A stretch of 5,369 nucleotides of DNA from Actinomycetota bacterium (lineage in GTDB: Bacteria; Actinomycetota; Thermoleophilia; Solirubrobacterales; Solirubrobacteraceae), in NCBI GenBank assembly GCA_019348575.1, contig JAHWJE010000145.1, forward strand, positions 1 to 5,369. The letters run 5' to 3'. The position numbers and the translations under genes are program-made. Numbering within the stretch: position 1 is the first letter of the stretch; each line of letters begins with the position of its first letter. Positions 1-5,039 of the stretch are shown here, in pieces. Below the pieces are notes generated by a model. That model saw nothing but the letters and a program-made list of their open reading frames with translations. It ran no database searches and was not told the DNA's origin.

Positions 1-462
<462 letters not shown>

Positions 463-532
463 GATCGCCGTCCCTCCCTGGGCGCGCGCGATCAGCGGGA
501 GGAGTCCGCGGGCGCGAGCCGAACCTCGGGCC

Positions 533-835
533 ATGCCCGCCTTCGCGCCGCACGTGCGCTGGGACCGGATCGGCCGGCTCGCGCTGCTGTTCGTCGGGCT
601 GCTGCTGATCTACCTCTACATCAACCCGCTGCGGACGTACTTCTCGACGTGGCAGGAGGCGCGCACGAAGCGCGCGGAGGTCGCCCAGCTGCAGCGCGAG
701 CACGCCCAGCTCGTCAAGCGCTCGCGCGCGCTGCGCGCGCCCGGCAGCGTCGAGATCGAGGCGCGGCGCCTGGGCATGGTCAAGCGCGACGAGCGCGCCT
801 ACGTGATCCGGGGCCTGCCGGCCGACGAGCGGTAA
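533..835 (+). CDS. ftsB: FtsB/DivIC-type septum formation initiator
   Basis: A 100-residue bitopic membrane protein of the DivIC/FtsB family, which in other bacteria joins FtsL and FtsQ (DivIB) in the divisome and links septal peptidoglycan synthesis to the Z ring. A short N-terminal cytoplasmic segment is followed by one hydrophobic helix at about residues 15-30 (LALLFVGLLLIYLYI). A predicted coiled coil at about 38-67 (QEARTKRAEVAQLQREHAQL) comes next, then the family's closing motif IEARRLGMVKRDERAYVIRG (74-93). The ATG at 533 was chosen because it puts the membrane helix near the N-terminus and no other start is nearby in frame upstream; GTG at 554 is the only close alternative. No Shine-Dalgarno sequence lies at normal distance: a GGGAGGAG at 497-504 is too far upstream. 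Its position directly after enolase supports the call. The gene symbol follows the family, and divIC would be equally acceptable. Confidence 0.9.
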   Translation: MPAFAPHVRWDRIGRLALLFVGLLLIYLYINPLRTYFSTWQEARTKRAEVAQLQREHAQLVKRSRALRAPGSVEIEARRLGMVKRDERAYVIRGLPADER

Positions 836-855
836 TGGGGCGTGACACCGCGGGG

Positions 856-861
856 TAGCCT
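856..861 (+). promoter_or_regulatory. Candidate -10 element (TAGCCT) for the 108-aa gene
   Basis: TAGCCT fits the TANNNT form of an actinobacterial -10 box and lies 8 bases before the GTG start at 870. This would give a transcript starting at or next to the start codon (leaderless). No convincing -35 box is visible. Three other gene starts in the window show the same arrangement, which is the main support. Confidence 0.5.
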
Positions 862-869
862 GCCCGCCG

Positions 870-1196
870 GTGGCGACGAGCTTCGAGACGGCGCTGGGGC
901 AGTGGCGCGAGGGCGAGCGCCGGCTGGCGGGCGCCCCGCTCGAGCATCGCGCGGCGCTCGAGGACGTCGTCACGCGGATCGTCGGCGAGCTGCGCAAGCG
1001 CCTCGGCGGAACCTTCACGACCGACGAGCTCACCGAGCTCTACGAGCGCGGGACGGACTGGTGCACCGACCTCGCCGCGACGGTCGCACCCGACGCGCCC
1101 TGGGCCTGGGATGCGCGCACCGTCGCCGACGCCGCCTTCCTGCGCTATCTGCGCGACGCGCGCGACTTCGCGGGCGGCCGGCGCACCGAGCCGTAG
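870..1196 (+). CDS. Conserved-looking hypothetical protein, 108 aa
   Basis: I do not recognise a family. The 108-residue product is soluble, has no signal peptide or membrane segment, and looks mostly helical. Visible features are an N-terminal amphipathic stretch (residues 5-45, FETALGQWREGERRLAG onward), a TTDELTELYERGTDWC segment (50-65), and a Trp-rich APWAWDARTVADAAFLRYLRD region (76-96). Four tryptophans and one cysteine (Cys65) stand out. The GTG at 870 is the preferred start because a TAGCCT -10-like box sits 8 bases upstream, matching other starts here, and because the reading frame downstream has strongly GC-biased third positions. The gene follows ftsB by 34 bases and converges on the GNAT gene, with only 4 bases between the two stop codons. 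Its role is unknown; position alone is too weak to assign it to cell division. Confidence 0.75.
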   Translation: MATSFETALGQWREGERRLAGAPLEHRAALEDVVTRIVGELRKRLGGTFTTDELTELYERGTDWCTDLAATVAPDAPWAWDARTVADAAFLRYLRDARDFAGGRRTEP

Positions 1197-1200
1197 CCGC

Positions 1201-1992
1201 TCATCGCGGCGGCAGCCGGTGGAACATCCGCGTACGCCCCGCAGGCACGAAGCCCAGCCGCGCGTAGAGCTCCTTCGGCCAGTCCTCGTCGTCGGCGACG
1301 ATGAACACGAGCTCGGGCTCGAGGTCCAGCCCGGCGACGAGAGCGCCCGTCGTGACGAGCCGGCCGAGGCCCGCGCCGCGGTGCTCCTCGAGGACGACGA
1401 CGTCCTCGACCTGCGCGACGCCGTCGCGGTGGCGCAGCTTGGCGTAGGCGCAGACCTCGTCGCCGTCGTAGACGGCGAAGCAGCGCTCGCCGAGCGCCCT
1501 GCCGAGGCGCAGGTGATGCTCGAAGACCTGCCGTGCAGGCGCCATGCTCGTGCACCAGGGCTGGGTGGCCATATAGCGCATCTCCGCGGTCCGGAGGTCG
1601 TCGTGGCCGACCTCGCGCACCGCGTCCAGCCGCGGCACGCGGTCCGGGGCGCGGCGATGGGTCATGAAGAGGTGCGTCTGGACGCCCCATCCCGCCGCGG
1701 CGAACTCCTCGTCGAGCTCCTGCCAGAGCGGCTCGCGGTCGACGACCACCCAGCGGTGCTCGAAGCCACCCAGCAGCCGGTCGGCGTCGGCCATGATCTC
1801 GGCACCGCCTACCTCGCCCGCGCCGGCCGTCACCCAGAGCAGGTTCGCGAAGTAGACGAGCGGCAGGGTCTCGTCGAAGCAGGCCAGGCCGTAGCGCAGC
1901 GGCTCGACGCGCTGGGCGATCTGCTCGTGCGCGGCGCGCTCCCAGGCGACCGCGCGCGCGAAGTCCTCGTGCTCAGTCGTCGCCGTCTGCAC
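1201..1992 (-). CDS. GNAT-family N-acetyltransferase (two-part)
   Basis: A 263-residue protein whose C-terminal half is a GCN5-related N-acetyltransferase domain, using acetyl-CoA to acylate an amine on an unknown substrate. The domain spans about residues 121-260. It includes the beta4/P-loop region VEDVVVLEEHRGAGLGRLV (195-213), with the pyrophosphate-binding RGAGLG at 205-210, and the closing motif ELYARLGFVPAGRTRMFHR (241-259). The first 115 residues (for example LPLVYFANLLWV at 43-54 and RWVVVD at 80-85) look like the degenerate N-terminal half seen in many actinobacterial two-domain GNATs. The start is taken as GTG at 1992, since no ATG appears before residue 67. It overlaps the end of the upstream 194-aa gene by 20 bases and has no clear ribosome-binding site, suggesting translational coupling in a two-gene operon. 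The substrate cannot be read from the sequence. Confidence 0.88.
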   Translation of the reverse strand: MQTATTEHEDFARAVAWERAAHEQIAQRVEPLRYGLACFDETLPLVYFANLLWVTAGAGEVGGAEIMADADRLLGGFEHRWVVVDREPLWQELDEEFAAAGWGVQTHLFMTHRRAPDRVPRLDAVREVGHDDLRTAEMRYMATQPWCTSMAPARQVFEHHLRLGRALGERCFAVYDGDEVCAYAKLRHRDGVAQVEDVVVLEEHRGAGLGRLVTTGALVAGLDLEPELVFIVADDEDWPKELYARLGFVPAGRTRMFHRLPPR

Positions 1993-2557
1993 CAGCGCGC
2001 CGGATCACGATCTGGTCCTCCTCGACCGTGACCTCGACGGGACGATGGCCGGCCCAGTGCTCGGCGTAGACCGGGTTGTCGGCGACGGCCGGGTCGAGCC
2101 ACAGGCCGTAGCCCTCCTCGCCGTGGTCGAACGTGCCCTCGAGCACGCCCGCGGCGCTGCGCGAGCGGCCGCGCCCGCCGCGGCGGCCGCGCCGGCGGGG
2201 CGCGGGCTTGGCGTCGGCGTCCGCGTCGTCTTCCTCGCCTGCCTCGGCCTTGCGCGCCTTCTCGGCTTCCTCCTCGGCGAGGCGCGCGGCCTCCGCCTCG
2301 GCGCGCCGGGCCTCGGCCGCCTCGAGCTCGGCGGCGACGAGCGCGTCATCCTCGGCGCGCAGGTCGATCTCGTCGTCGAAGTCCGCCACGGCGTCGCCGT
2401 TGTCGGCGTCGGCGGGCGCAAGGTCGTTGTCCTTCTTGAAGGTCTCGATCTGCTGGACCGTCGCCTCGAGCTGATGGGCGATCCAGGCATCGGTGCGGCC
2501 CTGTCGCACCCAACCGCGGATCTGGTTGAGATGCGGGCGCAGTGAGCGTCGTGCCAT
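1973..2557 (-). CDS. Hypothetical protein: putative HTH head, charged helix, Arg/Gly patch, conserved-looking tail
   Basis: A 194-residue protein of unknown function with four visible parts. Residues 1-45 ([20 protein letters not shown], then [20 protein letters not shown]) resemble a helix-turn-helix of the kind that decides target recognition in resolvase or transposase-like heads. Residues 47-119 are highly acidic and Ala/Glu-rich, with a likely long helix or coiled coil at 66-106. Residues 121-133 form a strongly basic Arg/Gly/Ser patch ([13 protein letters not shown]). Residues 138-187 make a compact segment with [10 protein letters not shown] and [17 protein letters not shown], which looks folded and functional. 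The ATG at 2557 is chosen over the upstream GTG at 2707 because the added residues are low quality and because TAAGGT lies 8 bases upstream. It is first in a unit with the overlapping GNAT gene. Nucleic-acid binding is an inference from the HTH-like head and the basic patch; no family was recognised. Confidence 0.8.
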   Translation of the reverse strand: MARRSLRPHLNQIRGWVRQGRTDAWIAHQLEATVQQIETFKKDNDLAPADADNGDAVADFDDEIDLRAEDDALVAAELEAAEARRAEAEAARLAEEEAEKARKAEAGEEDDADADAKPAPRRRGRRGGRGRSRSAAGVLEGTFDHGEEGYGLWLDPAVADNPVYAEHWAGHRPVEVTVEEDQIVIRRAGADGDD

Positions 2558-2565
2558 GGGCGCGG

Positions 2566-2571
2566 ACCTTA
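2566..2571 (-). promoter_or_regulatory. Candidate -10 element (TAAGGT) for the 194-aa gene/GNAT unit
   Basis: Read on the minus strand, TAAGGT lies exactly 8 bases before the ATG at 2557. That spacing predicts a leaderless or near-leaderless transcript, and no Shine-Dalgarno sequence is present. No good -35 box is visible. The same 8-base spacing occurs at the 108-aa gene and at the ybdK-like gene. Confidence 0.55.
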
Positions 2572-2596
2572 CAAGACCCGGGCGCGTCGCCGATCT
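2570..2596 (+). promoter_or_regulatory. Possible FliA (sigma-28)-like promoter upstream of csrA
   Basis: TACA (2570-2573), a 15-base spacer, then GCCGATCT (2589-2596) resembles the flagellar sigma-28 consensus TAAA-N15-GCCGATAA. It matches 3 of 4 and 6 of 8 positions with the exact spacer length. It would produce a csrA leader of roughly 90 bases. It overlaps the -10 region of the divergent 194-aa gene. The match may be chance in GC-rich DNA, so the call is tentative. Confidence 0.25.
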
Positions 2597-2614
2597 GGCA
2601 CGATAGGACTTCGA

Positions 2615-2634
2615 GACTGACCCTCTGGTCGGTT
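2615..2634 (+). promoter_or_regulatory. Hairpin in the csrA upstream region
   Basis: GACTGACC (2615-2622) pairs with GGTCGGTT (2627-2634) around a CTCT loop: 8 pairs, two of them G-U in RNA. It lies about 57 bases before the csrA start, in a stretch less GC-rich than the rest of the window. It could be an RNA leader structure or a DNA operator. No CsrA-type ANGGA site sits in the loop. Confidence 0.35.
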
Positions 2635-2673
2635 GTGTTTGCCCTGCCAACCTGCTTGAGTTGGCGCGGCGAC

Positions 2674-2681
2674 GAGGAGGG
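2674..2681 (+). promoter_or_regulatory. Ribosome-binding site of csrA
   Basis: GAGGAGGG ends 10 bases before the ATG at 2692 and is a strong Shine-Dalgarno sequence. It fixes the csrA start, and it is the only clear ribosome-binding site in the window, in contrast to the apparently leaderless neighbours. Confidence 0.8.
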
Positions 2682-2691
2682 TGGCCATTCC

Positions 2692-2913
2692 ATGCTGGTC
2701 CTGACACGTAAGTCCAACCAGAGCATCATGATCGGGGACGACATCGAGATCTCGGTCCTGTCGATCATGGGAGAAAAGGTGCGGATCGGCATCCAGGCGC
2801 CCCGGGACATCCCGGTGTTCCGCAAAGAGGTCTATCTGGAGATCCAGGCCGAGCGAGGCCAGGTCACCGCCGGCGGCGACGTCGAAGCGGCACTGCGCAA
2901 GCTGAGCTCGTAG
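2692..2913 (+). CDS. csrA: Carbon storage regulator CsrA (RNA-binding translational regulator)
   Basis: CsrA is a small dimeric protein that binds GGA-containing hairpins near ribosome-binding sites and represses translation or alters mRNA stability. In Gram-positive and related bacteria it often restrains flagellin synthesis and is countered by FliW. The 73-residue product is a full-length family member. It opens [20 protein letters not shown] and carries [20 protein letters not shown] at residues 29-48. The RNA-contact residues Leu4, Arg6, Val42 and Arg44 are all present; position 43 is Phe where E. coli has His. The length, about 12 residues more than E. coli CsrA, is closer to the Bacillus/FliW-regulated type. 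The start follows a strong GAGGAGGG. The gene is divergent from the 194-aa gene, stands alone, and is followed by a GC-rich hairpin. No fliW or flagellar gene is inside the window. Confidence 0.97.
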   Translation: MLVLTRKSNQSIMIGDDIEISVLSIMGEKVRIGIQAPRDIPVFRKEVYLEIQAERGQVTAGGDVEAALRKLSS

Positions 2914-2920
2914 GCAGGGG

Positions 2921-2941
2921 CCCGGGCGCCCCGCGCCCGGG
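2921..2941. terminator. GC-rich hairpin between convergent csrA and membrane-protein gene
   Basis: CCCGGGCGC (2921-2929) and GCGCCCGGG (2933-2941) form a perfect 9-bp stem with a 3-base loop. It fills the 33-base gap between two convergent stop codons, so it can serve both strands. There is no T-tract, as is common for terminators in high-GC actinobacteria. Confidence 0.7.
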
Positions 2942-2946
2942 GCGGA

Positions 2947-3192
2947 CTACCCCATCACGTAGGCGAGCGTCTGGAACATCACGATCGTCACGATGACGGC
3001 GGTCGCGATGATCATCAGCACGAGCATCACGAAGCGCGCCGTGCCGCGCTTGTGGACCTTCTCGAGGTTGCGCTGGCGCGAGCGCAGGATCGCCTTGCGT
3101 CGCAGCGACTCGCGGCGCGCGCGGTCGGACTGGGTCTCCTCGACGAAGGCTCGTTCGAACTCGTCGAGCGACTGGCGCAGCTTGGTTGCCAT
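2947..3192 (-). CDS. Small single-pass membrane protein, 81 aa, unknown function
   Basis: The 81-residue product starts with a charged, probably helical cytoplasmic region (residues 1-52, very rich in Arg, Glu and Gln: SLDEFERAFVEETQSDRARR). One long hydrophobic segment follows at about 53-78 (FVMLVLMIIATAVIVTIVMF), ending almost at the C-terminus. This tail-anchored layout leaves most of the protein in the cytoplasm if the positive-inside rule holds (KVHKRGTAR precedes the membrane). I do not recognise a family. The ATG at 3192 is the only sensible start. The gene lies 33 bases downstream of the nuclease gene on the same strand and may be co-transcribed, although a TAGTCT box 10 bases upstream could give it its own promoter. 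It ends against the hairpin shared with csrA. Its clean charge and hydrophobic pattern make it likely to be real. Confidence 0.8.
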   Translation of the reverse strand: MATKLRQSLDEFERAFVEETQSDRARRESLRRKAILRSRQRNLEKVHKRGTARFVMLVLMIIATAVIVTIVMFQTLAYVMG

Positions 3193-3202
3193 GCGTTACG
3201 CC

Positions 3203-3208
3203 AGACTA
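3203..3208 (-). promoter_or_regulatory. Candidate -10 element (TAGTCT) for the 81-aa membrane protein
   Basis: On the minus strand TAGTCT lies 10 bases before the ATG at 3192, in the gap after the nuclease gene. It fits TANNNT and would give a leader of only a few bases. The -35 region is not recognisable. Confidence 0.35.
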
Positions 3209-3225
3209 GCCCAGATCGACGGCGC

Positions 3226-3747
3226 TCAGCATGCCGACCACAGCCCGCGTCCCTGCTCGCGCGCCTGGGCGGCGAGCTCGGCGAAGCGGTCGGCGTGGCG
3301 CACGTCGGGCGGAATCGACAGCGGCTGGGCGTAGCCCAGACGCGCCAGCTCGGCGTTGACGAAGAGCCCGTCGCGGACGCGGTAGACGTAGGCCAGCAGG
3401 CGCCCGTAGCGGTCGCGCTCCTCGACGTCGCGCACGAGCCGGACCTGCTCGCCTGCCACGAGCGCGGCGTTGAAGTCCGACGCCTTCTGGCCGTAGCACT
3501 CGACGCCCTTCGTCGGGTGCTTCGTCTCGGGGGTATCGACGCCGATGTAGCGCACCTTCTCGCGCGTCCCGGCAAGCTGCACGTGGATGGTGTCGCCGTC
3601 GACGACCTTGACGACGCGGCCGGCGGCGCCGCTGGGCGCATCATCCGCAGCCCCGCCCCCGCCTCCTTCGAGGACGCCGCTCGCGGTCGCGCCACCGGCG
3701 CCGGCGGCCAGGACGAGCAGCACGAGGATCAGGCGCCGGTCGGGCAT
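3226..3747 (-). CDS. Exported staphylococcal-nuclease-like (thermonuclease) protein
   Basis: A 173-residue calcium-dependent nuclease of the SNase family, which cleaves DNA and RNA phosphodiester bonds. Residues 1-23 form a signal peptide or N-terminal anchor (MPDRRLILVLLVLAAGAGGA). A Gly/Ala/Asp linker follows to about 42, then the OB-fold nuclease domain at 43-173. The catalytic set is complete by comparison with S. aureus nuclease: metal-binding Asp52 and Asp71 (with Asp50 in VVDGDT), Arg66, Glu74 in VDTPETKHP, and Arg116 in RYGRLLAYVY. The closing GRGLWSAC at 166-173 is typical. A cysteine pair (Cys84, Cys173) could form a disulfide outside the cell. No lipobox cysteine is present. The ATG at 3747 is chosen because it places the signal peptide at the N-terminus and has TACGGT 6 bases upstream; the longer open frame beyond it is antisense to the ligase gene. 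Likely secreted, for nucleic-acid scavenging or turnover. Confidence 0.93.
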   Translation of the reverse strand: MPDRRLILVLLVLAAGAGGATASGVLEGGGGGAADDAPSGAAGRVVKVVDGDTIHVQLAGTREKVRYIGVDTPETKHPTKGVECYGQKASDFNAALVAGEQVRLVRDVEERDRYGRLLAYVYRVRDGLFVNAELARLGYAQPLSIPPDVRHADRFAELAAQAREQGRGLWSAC

Positions 3748-3753
3748 CGACCA

Positions 3754-3759
3754 ACCGTA
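3754..3759 (-). promoter_or_regulatory. Candidate -10 element (TACGGT) for the nuclease gene
   Basis: On the minus strand TACGGT lies 6 bases before the ATG at 3747, predicting a leaderless message. No Shine-Dalgarno sequence is present. A 14-bp GC palindrome lies just upstream of it. Confidence 0.45.
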
Positions 3760-3762
3760 GGG

Positions 3763-3776
3763 GCCGCCGCGGCGGC
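3763..3776. repeat. 14-bp perfect palindrome in the divergent promoter region
   Basis: GCCGCCGCGGCGGC is a perfect 14-bp palindrome, 3 bases upstream of the nuclease -10 candidate, where it would fall between the -35 and -10 positions. It could be an operator, but palindromes of this base composition arise easily in such GC-rich DNA. Confidence 0.3.
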
Positions 3777-3877
3777 GCGAACGCGATCTTGCAGAATCGG
3801 CGCAGGCCTGCGCGCGTCGCGCCGCGATGCGACGGCGCGGCGGCCAGGTGGACGGACGTGCCCGCTCGCCATCCGGG

Positions 3878-3883
3878 TACGCT
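3878..3883 (+). promoter_or_regulatory. Candidate -10 element (TACGCT) for the carboxylate-amine ligase gene
   Basis: TACGCT lies exactly 8 bases before the ATG at 3892, giving the same leaderless-type spacing as two other genes here. No Shine-Dalgarno sequence and no clear -35 box are seen. Confidence 0.5.
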
Positions 3884-3891
3884 GCGGCGCG

Positions 3892-5013
3892 ATGCGCGCG
3901 AACTTCACCGGCCCGAGCTACACCGTCGGCGTCGAGGAAGAGCTCATGATCGTCGACGCCGAGAGCTACGCGCTCGTCAACGCGATCGAGTGGCTGCTCG
4001 AGGACGCCGGCGCGGCGAACGTCGAGCGCGAGGACGGCGAGATCAAGCCCGAGCTCATGGAGTCGGTCCTCGAGATCGCGACGAAGCCGTGCGCGGACGT
4101 CGTCGAGGTCGGCGATCAGCTGCGCTCGCTGCGCCAGAACGTGCGCGAGACGGCCGCGCGCCGCGCGCTGGCGATCGCCTCGGCGGGGACGCACCCGTTC
4201 GCGATGTGGGAGGACCAGCGCATCGTCGCGCGCCCGCGCTACCGCGACATCATCTCGGCGCTGCGCTTCGTCGCGCGCCAGGAGCTGATCTTCGGCATGC
4301 ACGTGCACGTCGGGCTCGACGATCGCGACAAGGCGGTCCACGTCATCAACGGGATGCGCGTGCACATCCCGGTGCTGCTCGCGCTGAGCGCCAACTCGCC
4401 GTTCTGGCGCGGCCACCGCACCGGGCTGATGTCGACGCGGATGCCGATCTTCCGCCAGTTCCCGCGCGTCGGCGTGCCGCCCGCCTACGCGGACTGGGAG
4501 GACTGGGAGCGCCAGGTCACGTTCATGGTCGCAAGCGGCGTGATGGAGGACTACACCTACCTCTGGCACGACGTGCGCCTGCACCCGAACCTCGGCACGG
4601 TCGAGATCCGCGTCTGCGACTCGCAGACGCGCGTCGAGCACACCGTCGCGCTGACCGCGCTCATCCAGGCGATGGTGCACGAGCTCGCAGAGCACTTCGA
4701 CGCCGGGCAGAAGCTCAGGGATTACCCGTGGCAGATGCTCGACGAGAACAAGTGGCTCGCCGCTCGCCACGGCCTCTCGGGCGAGATCGTCGACCTGCCG
4801 ACCAACGAGCGCGTCACGACGAAGGCGCTCGGCAGGCGCCTGCTCGAGCGACTCGAGCCGCACGCCCAGCAGCTGGGCGCAGGCGACGCCCTGGGCGGGA
4901 TCCGCGATCTGCTCGAGCGCGGCAACGGCGCCTCGCGCCAGTGCGTCGTCTACGAGGCCAACACCGACCTCTGCGAGGTCATGGCCGAGATCGTCGCGGC
5001 GACGGCGCTGTAG
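3892..5013 (+). CDS. ybdK: YbdK-type carboxylate-amine ligase (glutamate-cysteine ligase 2 family)
   Basis: A 373-residue member of the GCS2 family, the size of E. coli YbdK. The family forms an amide bond between a carboxylate, usually the gamma-carboxyl of glutamate, and an amine such as cysteine, at the cost of ATP. E. coli YbdK shows only weak glutamate-cysteine ligase activity, and the physiological substrate in actinobacteria is mostly unproven. Signatures include TVGVEEELMIVD (residues 11-22, metal and nucleotide-binding Glu cluster), MHVHVGL (136-142), SANSPFWRG (166-174), VEIRVCDSQT (237-246) and DENKWLAARHGL at about 284-295. All look intact. The ATG at 3892 matches the family N-terminus and has TACGCT 8 bases upstream. 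The gene is divergent from the nuclease gene (144-base gap) and converges on the phosphoesterase gene. It could serve low-molecular-weight thiol or ergothioneine-type chemistry or an unrelated gamma-glutamyl product; no neighbour helps to decide. Confidence 0.93.
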   Translation: MRANFTGPSYTVGVEEELMIVDAESYALVNAIEWLLEDAGAANVEREDGEIKPELMESVLEIATKPCADVVEVGDQLRSLRQNVRETAARRALAIASAGTHPFAMWEDQRIVARPRYRDIISALRFVARQELIFGMHVHVGLDDRDKAVHVINGMRVHIPVLLALSANSPFWRGHRTGLMSTRMPIFRQFPRVGVPPAYADWEDWERQVTFMVASGVMEDYTYLWHDVRLHPNLGTVEIRVCDSQTRVEHTVALTALIQAMVHELAEHFDAGQKLRDYPWQMLDENKWLAARHGLSGEIVDLPTNERVTTKALGRRLLERLEPHAQQLGAGDALGGIRDLLERGNGASRQCVVYEANTDLCEVMAEIVAATAL

Positions 5014-5039
5014 CCGCGCCCCGCGCCCCGCGCCCCGCC
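5014..5039 (+). repeat. CCGCGCC tandem repeat, 3.7 copies
   Basis: Three exact copies of CCGCGCC (5014-5034) are followed by a partial fourth (CCGCC), filling the gap between the convergent ligase and phosphoesterase genes. It has little self-complementarity, so it is not an obvious hairpin terminator. As a short tandem repeat it could vary in copy number. Confidence 0.7.

Noticed and set aside
473..502. Inverted repeat CCTCCC...GGGAGG between eno and ftsB as a terminator
   Set aside because: The stem is only 6 bp with an 18-base loop and no T-tract, so it is too weak to call.
1111..2031. A 306-codon plus-strand frame opposite the GNAT gene
   Set aside because: The minus strand has clear GNAT motifs, so this frame is a shadow.
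2045..2545. A 166-codon plus-strand frame opposite the 194-aa gene
   Set aside because: It is Gly/Val/Leu/Ala-rich antisense translation. The minus-strand frame has the better start, motif-like segments and coupling to the GNAT gene.
2558..2707. A 50-residue N-terminal extension of the 194-aa protein
   Set aside because: It would overlap the csrA promoter, ribosome-binding site and start; it is basic low-quality sequence and would skip the TAAGGT-ATG arrangement.
3226..4863. A 545-codon open frame on the minus strand ending with the nuclease
   Set aside because: The first 372 or so residues are antisense to the ligase and are low-complexity Arg/Val/Asp/Glu text. The nuclease proper begins at 3747 with a signal peptide.
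3052..5013. A 653-codon open frame on the plus strand ending with the ligase
   Set aside because: Only the part from 3892 matches the ligase family. The upstream part is antisense to the nuclease and small membrane protein genes and is open because GC-rich DNA has few stop codons.
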